Below, in pieces: positions 50,079-58,601 of a DNA stretch of 64,000 nucleotides. This stretch comes from JACDAL01 sp963849115 (lineage in GTDB: Bacteria; Actinomycetota; CADDZG01; WHSQ01), in assembly GCA_963849115.1 (NCBI GenBank), contig CAWKGK010000003.1:1-64000 (forward strand). The letters run 5' to 3'. Under the pieces are notes generated by a model. It did not search any database and was not told the DNA's origin. It saw only the letters and a list, made by a program, of their open reading frames with translations. How positions within the stretch are numbered: the stretch's first letter is position 1; every line of letters begins with the position of its first letter. The position numbers and the translations under genes were made by a program.

Positions 50079-50447
50079 CTAGAAGCTGCGCACGAGCTCG
50101 GCGATGTGCCGCTCGAGCGAGTTGAGGCCCTCGATCTTGCCGATGCAGATCGCCACCCCCGCCTCCTTGGCGAGGGCCTCGATCTTGTCGTCGAGGTAGG
50201 CCGTGTAGAGGATGATGGGCTGGTCGGGCCGCTGCTCATGCACTGCCCGGGCTGTGGTCAGGCCATCCATCTCCGGCATCCGGTAGTCCATCACGATGAC
50301 GTCGGGGTCGGTCTGTCCGGCCAAAATCACCGCGTCGTGCCCCGAGGCTGCCTCCCCGACGACGTCGAAGCCGTCGAGCTCGAGCATGTCCACGAGCATC
50401 TTGCGAACGTGCTCGGTGTCGTCCACGATGAGGACCTTGGCGGTCAC
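50079..50447 (-). CDS. Single-domain response regulator (CheY-like)
   Basis: This 122-residue protein is one receiver domain: acidic pair VLIVDDTEH, phospho-acceptor Asp in VIVMDYRMPEMDG, the Thr of ILYTAY and a Lys in CIGKIEG. There is no output domain. The GTG start overlaps the stop of the preceding isomerase gene as GTGA and has AAGGAG upstream. It probably relays or sequesters phosphate from an unlinked kinase; its link to the isomerase is unclear. Confidence 0.9.
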   Translation of the reverse strand: MTAKVLIVDDTEHVRKMLVDMLELDGFDVVGEAASGHDAVILAGQTDPDVIVMDYRMPEMDGLTTARAVHEQRPDQPIILYTAYLDDKIEALAKEAGVAICIGKIEGLNSLERHIAELVRSF

Positions 50448-51298
50448 GGTGATTCTCCTTGTGCTGTTCTCGGTAACCCCTCGGTCTGTTTGCTCGGCAT
50501 TTCCATGTGAGAAGCGGAGTCAGAAGTGAGTGCCGCGATCACGTGCTCCCGATTGGCGCTCAGCATGCGAACCAATTCTCGTGGTTGCTCGGAGTAGCGG
50601 GACACCGACAGCTCGAGTGCAATGGTGCCAGAGTACGTGCTGCGGGAGACCTCACTCAGCAGTCGGTCAATCGGCAATATTCCATCTCCGATGCTCAGAT
50701 GGCCGTCCTTGTTGTCACCCGCCTGATCGGAGAGATGGATGTGGACCAGTCGGGGCAACAGTACCTCGAACGCCTCGAGGATGTCCTCACGCGCAAGGGC
50801 CAGGTGACTGGTGTCCATGACCACCGACGGCGAGTGGGCGACGAGCTCGTGAGGCTGGAGCCAGCGATACGCTTGTAGTCGCCGCCCCCCTGCCCATTTG
50901 GGATACATGGTTTCGACCGCTACGTTCACGTCTTCCGGGTGGCTCGGGGTGCGTGCCAGCCAGCGGGCGAAGCTCCCTTCGAGCGGGTAGGGCGGGTGGA
51001 CGACGTAGGTGGGGACGCCCAGAGCCCGGCACAGCTCGATTCCGCGCGCCAACTTGGGTTCGGCTCGCAGCCCCCAGACCGTGCGGTTCAGCATCAAGAA
51101 GGGGCCGTGGACCGCGGCCAACCGCAGCCCTCGCTGCGCCGCCAAATCGAGGCACAACCCGGGTTCCTGGGTGCGCGGGTCGCGCGTGACCATCAGCTCT
51201 ATTGAGCTGAAGCCTGCCTCGGCGATGAGATCGAGCGCGCGCTCGAAGTCGTAAGCCCAGAATGGTCCGGTCGAGCACTGCAGGGTGTGGGCGATCAT
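50444..51298 (-). CDS. Sugar phosphate isomerase/epimerase-like TIM barrel
   Basis: This 284-residue protein has the xylose-isomerase-like AP endonuclease 2 fold: GFSSIELMVTRDPRTQ, LRLAAVHGPFLML, VPTYVVHPPYP, NVAVETMYPKW, VVMDTSHLALA and LVHIHLSDQAG, with metal-binding His, Glu and Asp at the expected strand ends. The true substrate of this broad family cannot be deduced. The ATG at 51298 starts the barrel; an 80-residue upstream extension is arginine/proline-rich and looks non-coding. It is translationally coupled to the receiver protein. Confidence 0.82.
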   Translation of the reverse strand: MIAHTLQCSTGPFWAYDFERALDLIAEAGFSSIELMVTRDPRTQEPGLCLDLAAQRGLRLAAVHGPFLMLNRTVWGLRAEPKLARGIELCRALGVPTYVVHPPYPLEGSFARWLARTPSHPEDVNVAVETMYPKWAGGRRLQAYRWLQPHELVAHSPSVVMDTSHLALAREDILEAFEVLLPRLVHIHLSDQAGDNKDGHLSIGDGILPIDRLLSEVSRSTYSGTIALELSVSRYSEQPRELVRMLSANREHVIAALTSDSASHMEMPSKQTEGLPRTAQGESP

Positions 51299-51622
51299 CG
51301 CAAGATAGTCGCACCTTGTGCTCCGCACCGGAAATAGGGACGGACGCGCCGGTGCCCCCGGCGTTGAGCCGAGGGCACCGAGGAGTCCGTCGAGGGCGGG
51401 CCGACTTCGTATGGGGCGGGCTGGGAGGCTCGTGCACACGACCCGGTCAGGTGGGGCCGGTGCGGCAGACGTCCCATCCTCTGCGACTCCAACATTAGTT
51501 TCGGGCGTGCGGCCGCGGACCTTGAGGGCCAACGTCTACTAATTTATGGCAATTTGCCGCCACGGAGATGACTCCCGCTCCTCAGGAGCCACCCCCTGCA
51601 CAGAGCCAGAATCGGGCGCGGT
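51299..51622. other. Intergenic region upstream of the isomerase
   Basis: This 324-base gap separates two minus-strand genes. A perfect GCTCCT-C-AGGAGC hairpin at 51577-51589 may help end transcription of the Crp-family gene. The rest is G+C-rich with several short repeats; I recognise no RNA family or gene. Confidence 0.4.
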
Positions 51623-52285
51623 TCACCTATCGGTGCTGCGGAACTGCTCCAGCACCTGCGGGTCGAGGATGTTTAGCTGCGAGCGCCGATAGTCGATGGC
51701 GCCGGCTTCCTGGAAGCTCTTGAGCGCCCGGCAGGCGCTTTCCCGGCACATCCCAGCGAGCTTTCCGATATCGCTCTGAGCCAGCGGCAGGCGGATGTCT
51801 ATCGGTTCTCCGATCCCGGCTCCGCAGTGCTGGGCGAGCCCGAGCAGTCGCCCTGCGAGCCGGGCGGGGGCATAGCGGATGTTGCGTTCGACGGCGGTGT
51901 CGCTCATCCAACGGGTACGGCGGGCCATGAGGGCGCCGGCGGCGAGGGCTGCACCGGGAACTTCGAGCAATGCGCTCACCAGTGCCTGGGCGCTGATGGG
52001 CAAGAGCTCCGAACGGGTGGCGGCGACCACGTCGAGCGGCTGCGGCCGGCCGTCGAAGGCGGCTACCTCACCGACGATCTCCCCCGGAAAGGCGAGGCAG
52101 ATGATGCTTTCTCGGCCCGAGGCCGAATTGCCGATCAGCTTGAGCATCCCCGAGCGAATTAGGTACGCGCCGAGGTCGTGCTCGCCGGCAACGCACAGGC
52201 GTTCTCCGGCGGCAAGCGTCATTGGGCGAGCGTGCTCGAAGAGCTCCGCTTTCCCGGACAGGGCTTCGAACAGAACTGAGCGCAA
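51623..52285 (-). CDS. Crp/Fnr-family transcription regulator
   Basis: This 220-residue regulator has an N-terminal cyclic-nucleotide-binding-type beta roll (ERLCVAGEHDLGAYLIRSGMLK, GEIVGEVAAFDGRPQPLDVVA), a dimer helix and a C-terminal winged helix (LAQSDIGKLAGMCRESACRALKSF). The N-terminal cysteines of Fnr are missing, and the cAMP contact pattern is only partial, so the effector is unknown. It starts with TTG behind AGGAGG. It is divergent from resA-ccdA, which it might control. Confidence 0.88.
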   Translation of the reverse strand: MRSVLFEALSGKAELFEHARPMTLAAGERLCVAGEHDLGAYLIRSGMLKLIGNSASGRESIICLAFPGEIVGEVAAFDGRPQPLDVVAATRSELLPISAQALVSALLEVPGAALAAGALMARRTRWMSDTAVERNIRYAPARLAGRLLGLAQHCGAGIGEPIDIRLPLAQSDIGKLAGMCRESACRALKSFQEAGAIDYRRSQLNILDPQVLEQFRSTDR

Positions 52286-52472
52286 GGCTCCGCACCTCCT
52301 TGGTCAGATGCCGTTGGCACGGCACAGCCGGAATGGACCGAGGCGCGGACGAGGGGTGAGCGCAATGCGCCCACCCCTCCTCAGGGAAAAAGTAGAAGGA
52401 GCCGGGTTCCCAAGTCAACGGCGGTTCGTAAGAAAAGTTCGCGTCTTCGCCTAGCTTGGGCGGCGCGAGACA

Positions 52473-53033
52473 ATGAAAACCATGGACACAGCGCCGAGAC
52501 AGGATGCGACCAGGGTGCGGCGAAGGGTCGTGCTGTTCGTGGCGCCGGCGGTGGCTTTTATTTCGCTCCTCGCGTACGGGGTGGTCAAAGCCCCCACCGC
52601 GCCGCAAATCGGCGAACGCGCACCCGCCTTCTCGGCCCCCCTTCTCGCGGGCGGGGGCACCGCTTCGCTGCAGGACTACGAGGGCAAGCCTCTCGTCATC
52701 AACTTCTGGGCCTCATGGTGCGAGCCCTGCAAGGCCGAGGCGCCGCTGCTCGAAGAGGCGCACGATGCCTATGAGGGACAGATCTCCTTCCTCGGCGTCG
52801 ACGTGCGAGATGCGCGCAGCGATGCGCGCGCGTTCGTGGCCGAGTACGGGATCGGCTACCCGAGCGTCCGGGACGAGACGCGCTCGATCTATCGCGCCTA
52901 CGGCCTCACCGGCCAGCCCGAGACGTTCCTGGTCGACTCCGAGGGAATCGTCATCGACCACGTCGCCGGCCCCCTGTTGCGGCGCGAAGAGCTGTTCACG
53001 ATGCTCGACATCCTGGTAAGCCGCGATGGTTGA
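52473..53033 (+). CDS. resA: ResA/TlpA-like membrane-anchored thioredoxin
   Basis: This 186-residue protein has one N-terminal membrane anchor (about 19-38) and an extracytoplasmic thioredoxin domain with the active site WCEPC in FWASWCEPCKAEAPLL, and GQPETFLVDSEG carrying the cis-Pro region. ResA reduces the haem-binding cysteines of apocytochrome c. It overlaps ccdA by eight bases, the usual pairing. It is the ordinary cysteine version of the fold found at 33459-34007. The start could be the ATG three codons later. Confidence 0.9.
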   Translation: MKTMDTAPRQDATRVRRRVVLFVAPAVAFISLLAYGVVKAPTAPQIGERAPAFSAPLLAGGGTASLQDYEGKPLVINFWASWCEPCKAEAPLLEEAHDAYEGQISFLGVDVRDARSDARAFVAEYGIGYPSVRDETRSIYRAYGLTGQPETFLVDSEGIVIDHVAGPLLRREELFTMLDILVSRDG

Positions 53034-53739
53034 GACCCTTCCGATCGCCTTTGCGGCCGGGCTGGTGTCGTTCTTGTCACCCTGTGTGCTGCCTCTCGTG
53101 CCGGGATACCTCTCGTACATGTCCGGCTACGGCCCCGAGGAGCGCAAGGGCTTCCAGACCGCCTATGTCGCGATGGGTTTCGTCCTGGGCTTCACGCTGG
53201 TGTTCGTTGCGTTGGGTGCGAGCGCGACCCTGCTCGGCTCGGTCCTGCGCTCCAACCGCGAGCTCATGATGCGCCTCTCGGGCGTGCTCATCATTCTGCT
53301 GGGACTGGTGTTCCTGGGTCTGATCCGCGTCCCGTGGCTCTACCGGGAACGGCGTTTCCACCCGACCCCCAAGGCGGGCCTATGGGGGAGCGTGGTCCTG
53401 GGAGGGGCGTTCGCATTCGGCTGGAGCCCCTGCATCGGGGTCACGATGGGAGCCGCCCTGACGCTGGCGGCGGGCCGGGACACGGTGCTCGAGGGGGCGG
53501 TGCTCTTGGCCGTTTACGCCTTGGGTCTGGGCGTGCCGTTCATCCTCGCCGGACTCGGCATAGCGAAGCTGGCCTCCGCAGTTTCGTGGCTGCGCCGCCA
53601 TACCCGGGCGCTGAACTTCGCCGGGGGCGCCCTGCTGGTGGTGGTCGGGCTCCTGTTCGTCACCGATCGGGTGACCGAGATCTCGGCGTGGATGCAGAGG
53701 GGCATGACCGCCGCGAACCTCGACTTCTGGAGCTTCTGA
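53026..53739 (+). CDS. ccdA: CcdA-like thiol-disulfide electron carrier
   Basis: This 237-residue protein has six membrane helices and two conserved cysteines, in FLSPCVLPLVPGYLSYMSG and GWSPCIGVTMGAAL. CcdA passes electrons from cytoplasmic thioredoxin across the membrane to ResA for cytochrome c maturation. It starts inside the end of resA. The haem operon begins 145 bases downstream, so thiol and haem supply are encoded side by side. Confidence 0.93.
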   Translation: MVETLPIAFAAGLVSFLSPCVLPLVPGYLSYMSGYGPEERKGFQTAYVAMGFVLGFTLVFVALGASATLLGSVLRSNRELMMRLSGVLIILLGLVFLGLIRVPWLYRERRFHPTPKAGLWGSVVLGGAFAFGWSPCIGVTMGAALTLAAGRDTVLEGAVLLAVYALGLGVPFILAGLGIAKLASAVSWLRRHTRALNFAGGALLVVVGLLFVTDRVTEISAWMQRGMTAANLDFWSF

Positions 53740-53845
53740 GCCCGGACCGAGAACGTTTGCCACCCGCGCACACCGGGTCCCCGGCCCCGGACACGCGTCC
53801 ACGCCTACGCCGACGCGGAGCCAACCCACCAAAACCTAGCCGACT

Positions 53846-53863
53846 TTGTGATTTGGCTCACAA
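53846..53863. promoter_or_regulatory. Rex operator
   Basis: TTGTGA, six bases, TCACAA: a perfect match to the Rex-operator consensus. It ends seven bases before the -10 box of rex, so Rex bound here blocks its own promoter and the hem genes. NADH releases Rex; NAD+ favours binding. Confidence 0.93.
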
Positions 53864-53870
53864 GCTGCGC

Positions 53871-53876
53871 TACCAT
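53871..53876 (+). promoter_or_regulatory. -10 box of the rex-hem operon
   Basis: TACCAT lies 8 bases before the rex ATG with no ribosome site: leaderless arrangement, directly behind the Rex operator. Confidence 0.5.
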
Positions 53877-53884
53877 GGCCCTCT

Positions 53885-54568
53885 ATGCGCAGCAGAGCGA
53901 TTCCCGAGGCGACCGTCGCCCGCCTCCCCATCTATCTCCGCGCCCTGCTCGACCTCGCCGAGAACCAGCGCGCGCTGACGATCTCATCCGAGGAGTTGGC
54001 GCGCCTCGCCGGGGTCAATGCCGCCAAGGTCAGAAAGGACCTCTCCTACCTCGGCTCGTACGGGACCCGGGGGGTCGGCTACGACATCGAGTATCTCCTC
54101 TACCAGATAACCCGCGAGCTGGGGCTCACCCAGGACTGGCCCACCGCGATCGTCGGGATCGGCAACCTCGGCCGCGCGCTCGCCTCCTACAAGGGCTTCT
54201 CCGAGCGAGGCTTTCGGATCGACGCGTTGTTCGACAACTCGTCCGAGGCCGTGGGTGAAGAGGTCGGGGGGCTGATCGTCCGCCATCTCGACGAGCTGAA
54301 AGAGTGCGTGGCCGAGACAGGGCTCTGCATCGGGATCATCGCCACCCCACCGGCTTCGGCCCAGGAGGTCGCCGAGCGCTTCGTCGACGCGGGGATCAAG
54401 TCGATACTCAACTTCGCCCCCGCGATGGTCAACGTCCCCCCCGACGTCAACGTCAGGAAGGTCGACCTCTCCATCGAGCTCCAGATCCTGTCCTTCTACC
54501 AGCAGCGCACCCAGGCGATCGCGGCCGCTCGCGAGGCCAACCGGCGGCTCAACCTTCCCTCGGCCTGA
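53885..54568 (+). CDS. rex: Redox-sensing transcriptional repressor Rex
   Basis: This 227-residue repressor senses the NADH/NAD+ ratio. The N-terminal winged helix (ISSEELARLAGVNAAKVRKDLSYLGSYGTRGVGY) is followed by a Rossmann domain (IVGIGNLGRALASYKGF) and a C-terminal swapped helix ending in ILSFYQQR. All three parts are complete. It heads the operon rex-hemA-hemC-hemD-hemB-hemL, close to the rex-hemACD order of Streptomyces, and its perfect operator lies in its own promoter. Confidence 0.96.
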   Translation: MRSRAIPEATVARLPIYLRALLDLAENQRALTISSEELARLAGVNAAKVRKDLSYLGSYGTRGVGYDIEYLLYQITRELGLTQDWPTAIVGIGNLGRALASYKGFSERGFRIDALFDNSSEAVGEEVGGLIVRHLDELKECVAETGLCIGIIATPPASAQEVAERFVDAGIKSILNFAPAMVNVPPDVNVRKVDLSIELQILSFYQQRTQAIAAAREANRRLNLPSA

Positions 54569-54573
54569 GCCCA

Positions 54574-55848
54574 ATGCCCGTCATCGCTCTTGGCCTCAAC
54601 CACAAGACCGCTCCTCTCCGCCTGCTCGGCCGTTTGGCGATTCCGGAGGACACCCTCCCGAAGGCGCTCCATCAGCTGTCCACCTACGAGGGGGTGTTGG
54701 AGGGTGTGGTGCTGTCCACCTGCAACCGCATCGAGGTCTACGCCTCGGTTCCGAGGTTCCACCGCGGCGCCCAAGACCTGCGCAATTTCCTGGGTGAGTT
54801 TCGTCACATAGCGCCCGAAGACTTCTCCGACCACCTCTACACGTATCACGACGACGGCGCCATCAGGCACCTGTTCCGAGTCGCATCGGGCATCGACTCG
54901 ATGGTGATTGGGGAGTCGGAGATTCTGGGGCAGGTGCGGCGAGCTTTTCAGGCCGCCCAGACAGAGGATCTGGTCCACCGCACGCTGGGGCACGCCTTTC
55001 GGCAGGCCCTCAAGGTCGGCAAGGCCGCGCGCGCCGAGACCGATATCGCTCGCAATCCCGTCTCGGTGTCCTCTGCCGCAGTCGATTTCGCGAGGCGGAC
55101 CTTCTCCGAGCGCTCGCTGGCCGGCAAGAAGGTGCTGCTGGTGGGGGCCGGCAAGATGGGACGCTTGGCGATGCAGGCGCTCGAACGAGCCGGCGTCACC
55201 GAGGTCGTCGTGGTAAACCGGCGCGAGGAGCGAGCTCGCGATCTCGCACAGCGCTACGGTGCCGCCCCTCTTTCCTTCGAGGACTTGGAGCCCGCGCTGA
55301 CGAACGCAGACATAGTGATCTGCTCGACGACTGCTCCCGGGCCGGTCATTGACGCCGAGACGATGCGTCGGGCCCGTTCTCGCCGCGAGTCATCACAGAG
55401 CCTGTTGGTCATCGACATCGCGGTCCCGCACGATGTCGATCCGGACGTGAGGCGAATCGAGGGCGTCACCGTTCGAGACCTCGAGGACCTTGCCCGGGTC
55501 GTGGAGACGAGCCTCGGCAGCCGTCTCTCGGAGGTCTCCAAGGTCGAGGCTATCGTCGCCGCAGAGGTGGGCCGCTTCATGGAGTGGGAGCGCGCCGACG
55601 AGGTGGCGCCGGTGGTGTCCCGTTTGGTGGCGCAGGCAGAGAAGGCGCGCGCCGCCGAAATGGAGCGTTTCCGGGCCCGAGCCGGTGTCGACGATGCCAC
55701 CGTGGAGGCCGTCGACAGGCTCTCTCGCCGCCTCGTCGCCAAGCTGCTGCACGAACCGATCAGTCGCGCCAAGGAGATGCCCTCGTCTCAACAGGGCAAG
55801 CTCCATCTGTCGGCCCTGCGGGAGCTGTTCGAGCTCGACGAAGACTGA
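54574..55848 (+). CDS. hemA: Glutamyl-tRNA reductase
   Basis: HemA reduces glutamyl-tRNA to glutamate 1-semialdehyde, the first committed step of tetrapyrrole synthesis by the C5 route. The 424-residue protein has the catalytic Cys50 (VLSTCNRIEVYA), SGIDSMVIGESEILGQVR, a Rossmann motif LLVGAGKMGRLA and the C-terminal dimerisation helices. It starts five bases after the rex stop, without a strong ribosome site. Longer in-frame starts within rex are rejected. Confidence 0.95.
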   Translation: MPVIALGLNHKTAPLRLLGRLAIPEDTLPKALHQLSTYEGVLEGVVLSTCNRIEVYASVPRFHRGAQDLRNFLGEFRHIAPEDFSDHLYTYHDDGAIRHLFRVASGIDSMVIGESEILGQVRRAFQAAQTEDLVHRTLGHAFRQALKVGKAARAETDIARNPVSVSSAAVDFARRTFSERSLAGKKVLLVGAGKMGRLAMQALERAGVTEVVVVNRREERARDLAQRYGAAPLSFEDLEPALTNADIVICSTTAPGPVIDAETMRRARSRRESSQSLLVIDIAVPHDVDPDVRRIEGVTVRDLEDLARVVETSLGSRLSEVSKVEAIVAAEVGRFMEWERADEVAPVVSRLVAQAEKARAAEMERFRARAGVDDATVEAVDRLSRRLVAKLLHEPISRAKEMPSSQQGKLHLSALRELFELDED

Positions 55849-55855
55849 TCTCGCC

Positions 55856-56803
55856 GTGTCACTCGATCACCTGGTGATCGCCACGCGCGGCTCCCGCTTG
55901 GCGCTGCGCCAAGCCGAGTTGGTCGCCGCTCAGCTGGCCGAGCACCACCCCGGACTCGACGTGGAATTGCAGGTGGTGACGACCTCGGGTGACCGCGACC
56001 GGCGACCGTTCGCCGACATCGACGGCACCGGTCTGTTCATGGCCGAGGTCGAGCGAGCCGTCCTCGACGGCCGCGCCGACATCGCCGTCCACTCCGCCAA
56101 AGACCTGACCGCCGAGTTGGCCGAGGGTGCGGTCATCGCCTGTGTGCCCCGCCGAGGAGATCCCCGGGACGTGATGGTGGGGGGTCGAGGGTCAAGCGGC
56201 CAAGAGCGGCTCGGCTCCCTGCCCTCTGGAGCGAGGGTCGGCACCTCCAGCATGCGCCGGCAGGCTCTTGCCTTGGAGGCCCGGCCCGATCTTCTGGTTG
56301 TCGAGCTTCGGGGAAATGTCGACACCCGGCTCGCCACCGTGGCCCGGGGCGAGGTCGACGCCGCCGTGCTGGCCGCCGCCGGCCTCGAGCGTCTCGAGGC
56401 ACAGACCGAGGCGGGCCCCCTCGACGAATCGTGGTGGGTGCCGGCACCGGGGCAGGGAGCCCTCGCCATCGAGAGCGCGGCCGGCCGGTCTGAGCTCGCC
56501 GCGCTTCTGGCTCCTCTCGGCGACCCTCGCTCGCAGGCAGAGCTCGTCTGCGAGCGCGCCTTCGCGGCGCGACTGGAAGGCGGCTGCTCGGTGCCTCTCG
56601 GCTGCCTCGCTACTGCGCGCGGCTCGAGCCTCGTCGTAACCGGCTTCCTCGGCGCACCGGACGGCTCCCAGGGGTTGCGCGACCGCATCTCGGGACCCGC
56701 CTCGGACGCGTCGGCGATGGGGATCGAGCTTGCAGAGGCGATTCTCGCGTCGGGCGGCAAGGACATCCTGGACGATGTCCACGCCGAGGCGGGCCCGAGT
56801 TGA
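55856..56803 (+). CDS. hemC: Hydroxymethylbilane synthase
   Basis: HemC joins four porphobilinogen units into hydroxymethylbilane. The 315-residue protein has ATRGSRLALRQAELVA, AVHSAKDL, GTSSMRRQAL, LRGNVDTRL and the dipyrromethane-binding Cys244 (LEGGCSVPLG). It starts with GTG seven bases after hemA and overlaps hemD as TTGA. Confidence 0.95.
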   Translation: MSLDHLVIATRGSRLALRQAELVAAQLAEHHPGLDVELQVVTTSGDRDRRPFADIDGTGLFMAEVERAVLDGRADIAVHSAKDLTAELAEGAVIACVPRRGDPRDVMVGGRGSSGQERLGSLPSGARVGTSSMRRQALALEARPDLLVVELRGNVDTRLATVARGEVDAAVLAAAGLERLEAQTEAGPLDESWWVPAPGQGALAIESAAGRSELAALLAPLGDPRSQAELVCERAFAARLEGGCSVPLGCLATARGSSLVVTGFLGAPDGSQGLRDRISGPASDASAMGIELAEAILASGGKDILDDVHAEAGPS

Positions 56804-57627
56804 GTATCTCGCATCACCGTGACGGCGGACGCTCGCTCGAAGGATTGAGGGTGGTCGTGACGAGGGCCCGGGAGCAGTCCGGGCCCCTGGGGGACGCGCT
56901 GACCGGGGCGGGGGCCGAGGTCGTCTATCTGCCCACGATCGCGGTGGGCGACCCGGCGTCGTTCTCGGAGCTCGACCTCGCCCTCAGGAAGCTCTCCGAA
57001 GGCCTTTACACGTGGGCCGTCTTCACGAGCGTCAACGCGGTGGCCAAGGTTTTCGAGCGCCTGGGTCACGCAGGGCTCGATGCCCGTGCGGTGGGCCGCA
57101 CCAAGGTCGCCGCGGTGGGGCCGGTAACTGCCGCCGCCCTTCTGGAAAAGGGAATACGCGCCGACCTGGAGCCGCAGGAAGCAACCGCACAGGCCCTGGC
57201 GGAGGCGATTGGAAGAGGCCCCGGGCAGGTGTTGCTGCCGCGGGCCGAGGGCGCGCCGCAGCATCTCCCCGACTCTCTGCGGGCAGGCGGCTGGATTCCC
57301 GATGAGGTCGCCGCCTACCGCACTCTTCCAATGCGGAGCGGGGGGGCGGCCACGGACGCCGTGCGCGCTGGAGCCTTCGATGTCCTGACCTTCGCCAGCG
57401 GGTCCGCCGCTCGCTCCTTCGCCGAGCAGGTGGCCGTTCCTTCGCAGCTGGGTCTCGCACCCGGCGATTCGTCCTCGCGGCTCGTAGTCTGTATCGGCCC
57501 CCAAACCGCGACGGTCGCCGAAGGTGCGGGCTTTCGAGTCGACCTGGTCGCCGTCGAGCACACTGCCGAGGGGGTTGTCCGGGCTCTCACAGAGCGTATC
57601 GAGGACCGTGGCACGATGGACACATGA
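56800..57627 (+). CDS. hemD: Uroporphyrinogen-III synthase
   Basis: HemD closes hydroxymethylbilane to uroporphyrinogen III. The 275-residue protein is poorly conserved, as always for this family, but has GLRVVVTRAREQSGPL, WAVFTSVNAV, VAAVGPVTAAAL, LLPRAEGAPQHLPDSLRAGG and VVCIGPQTA. It starts with TTG inside the hemC stop, and its stop overlaps hemB as ATGA. It is a single enzyme, not fused to a methyltransferase. Confidence 0.92.
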   Translation: MSISHHRDGGRSLEGLRVVVTRAREQSGPLGDALTGAGAEVVYLPTIAVGDPASFSELDLALRKLSEGLYTWAVFTSVNAVAKVFERLGHAGLDARAVGRTKVAAVGPVTAAALLEKGIRADLEPQEATAQALAEAIGRGPGQVLLPRAEGAPQHLPDSLRAGGWIPDEVAAYRTLPMRSGGAATDAVRAGAFDVLTFASGSAARSFAEQVAVPSQLGLAPGDSSSRLVVCIGPQTATVAEGAGFRVDLVAVEHTAEGVVRALTERIEDRGTMDT

Positions 57628-58601
57628 GTCCCTTTCCGACCGAGCGCCCGAGAAGGCTGCGGGGAAGCCCCGCGCTGAGGGTCGCGTTTGCGGAGACTCG
57701 CCTGCAGCCGTCGAACCTCATCGCCCCGCTATTCCTGAAGGAGGGCCTCGAGGCCCCGGCCGAGATCGCCTCGATGCCCGGCGTGATGCAGCACACGCTC
57801 GACAGCGCACGCAAGGAGGCACGCGCGCTGGCGGGCCTGGGTGTCTCGGGGGTGTTGTTGTTCGGGGTGCCGAGACGCAAGGACCCGTTGGGGTCTCAGG
57901 CACACAGTCCCAGCGGTATCATCCAGCAGGCGATACGCGCTCTCAAGGATGAGGTTTCCGGCGAGATGATCGTCATCGCCGACCTCTGTCTGTGCGAGTA
58001 CACCGACCACGGTCACTGCGGGCTGCTCACAGGAGACGAAGTCGACAACGACTCCACGATCGAGGTCTACGGGCAGATCGCCTGCTCGCAGGCGAAGGCG
58101 GGCGCGGACGTGGTGGCCCCTTCGGGGATGATGGACGGGCAGGTAAAAGCCATTCGCGCCGCGCTCGACGAGTGCGGCTTCAAGCACACTCCGATCCTGT
58201 CCTACGCGGTCAAGTACGCCTCCAGTTTCTACGGGCCCTTTCGCGACGCAGCCGAGGGTGCGCCGCGCTTCGGGGACAGGCGGAGCCATCAACAGGACCC
58301 TGCCAATCACTCAGAAGCTATGCGGGAGGCCAAGCTCGACATCGACGAGGGGGCCGACGCGCTCATAGTCAAGCCCGCGCTCGCATACCTCGACATCGTC
58401 CGTGCGCTCAAAGAGCGTTTTGATTACCCCGTGGCCGCCTATAGCGTCTCGGGTGAGTACTCGATGATCAAAGCGGCCGCCCGAAACGGCTGGCTCGACG
58501 AGCGCGCGGCGGTGCTGGAGGCGTTGACCTCGATGCGGCGCGCCGGCGCCGACTTGATCGTCACCTATTCCGCCAAGAGTGCAGCCGAATGGCTGAGTTG
58601 A
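57624..58601 (+). CDS. hemB: Delta-aminolevulinic acid dehydratase (porphobilinogen synthase)
   Basis: HemB condenses two aminolevulinate molecules to porphobilinogen. The 325-residue barrel has the zinc-type cysteine cluster DLCLCEYTDHGHCG and both active-site lysines, in LSYAVKYASSFYGPFR and DALIVKPALAYLD. The cysteine cluster marks it as zinc-dependent. It overlaps hemD by four bases and hemL by 13. Confidence 0.96.
   Translation: MSPFPTERPRRLRGSPALRVAFAETRLQPSNLIAPLFLKEGLEAPAEIASMPGVMQHTLDSARKEARALAGLGVSGVLLFGVPRRKDPLGSQAHSPSGIIQQAIRALKDEVSGEMIVIADLCLCEYTDHGHCGLLTGDEVDNDSTIEVYGQIACSQAKAGADVVAPSGMMDGQVKAIRAALDECGFKHTPILSYAVKYASSFYGPFRDAAEGAPRFGDRRSHQQDPANHSEAMREAKLDIDEGADALIVKPALAYLDIVRALKERFDYPVAAYSVSGEYSMIKAAARNGWLDERAAVLEALTSMRRAGADLIVTYSAKSAAEWLS

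Noticed and set aside
55930..57561. Very long minus-strand frame across hemC and hemD
   Set aside because: Shadow of two certain haem genes; composition is Arg/Ser/Pro-rich with no domain.
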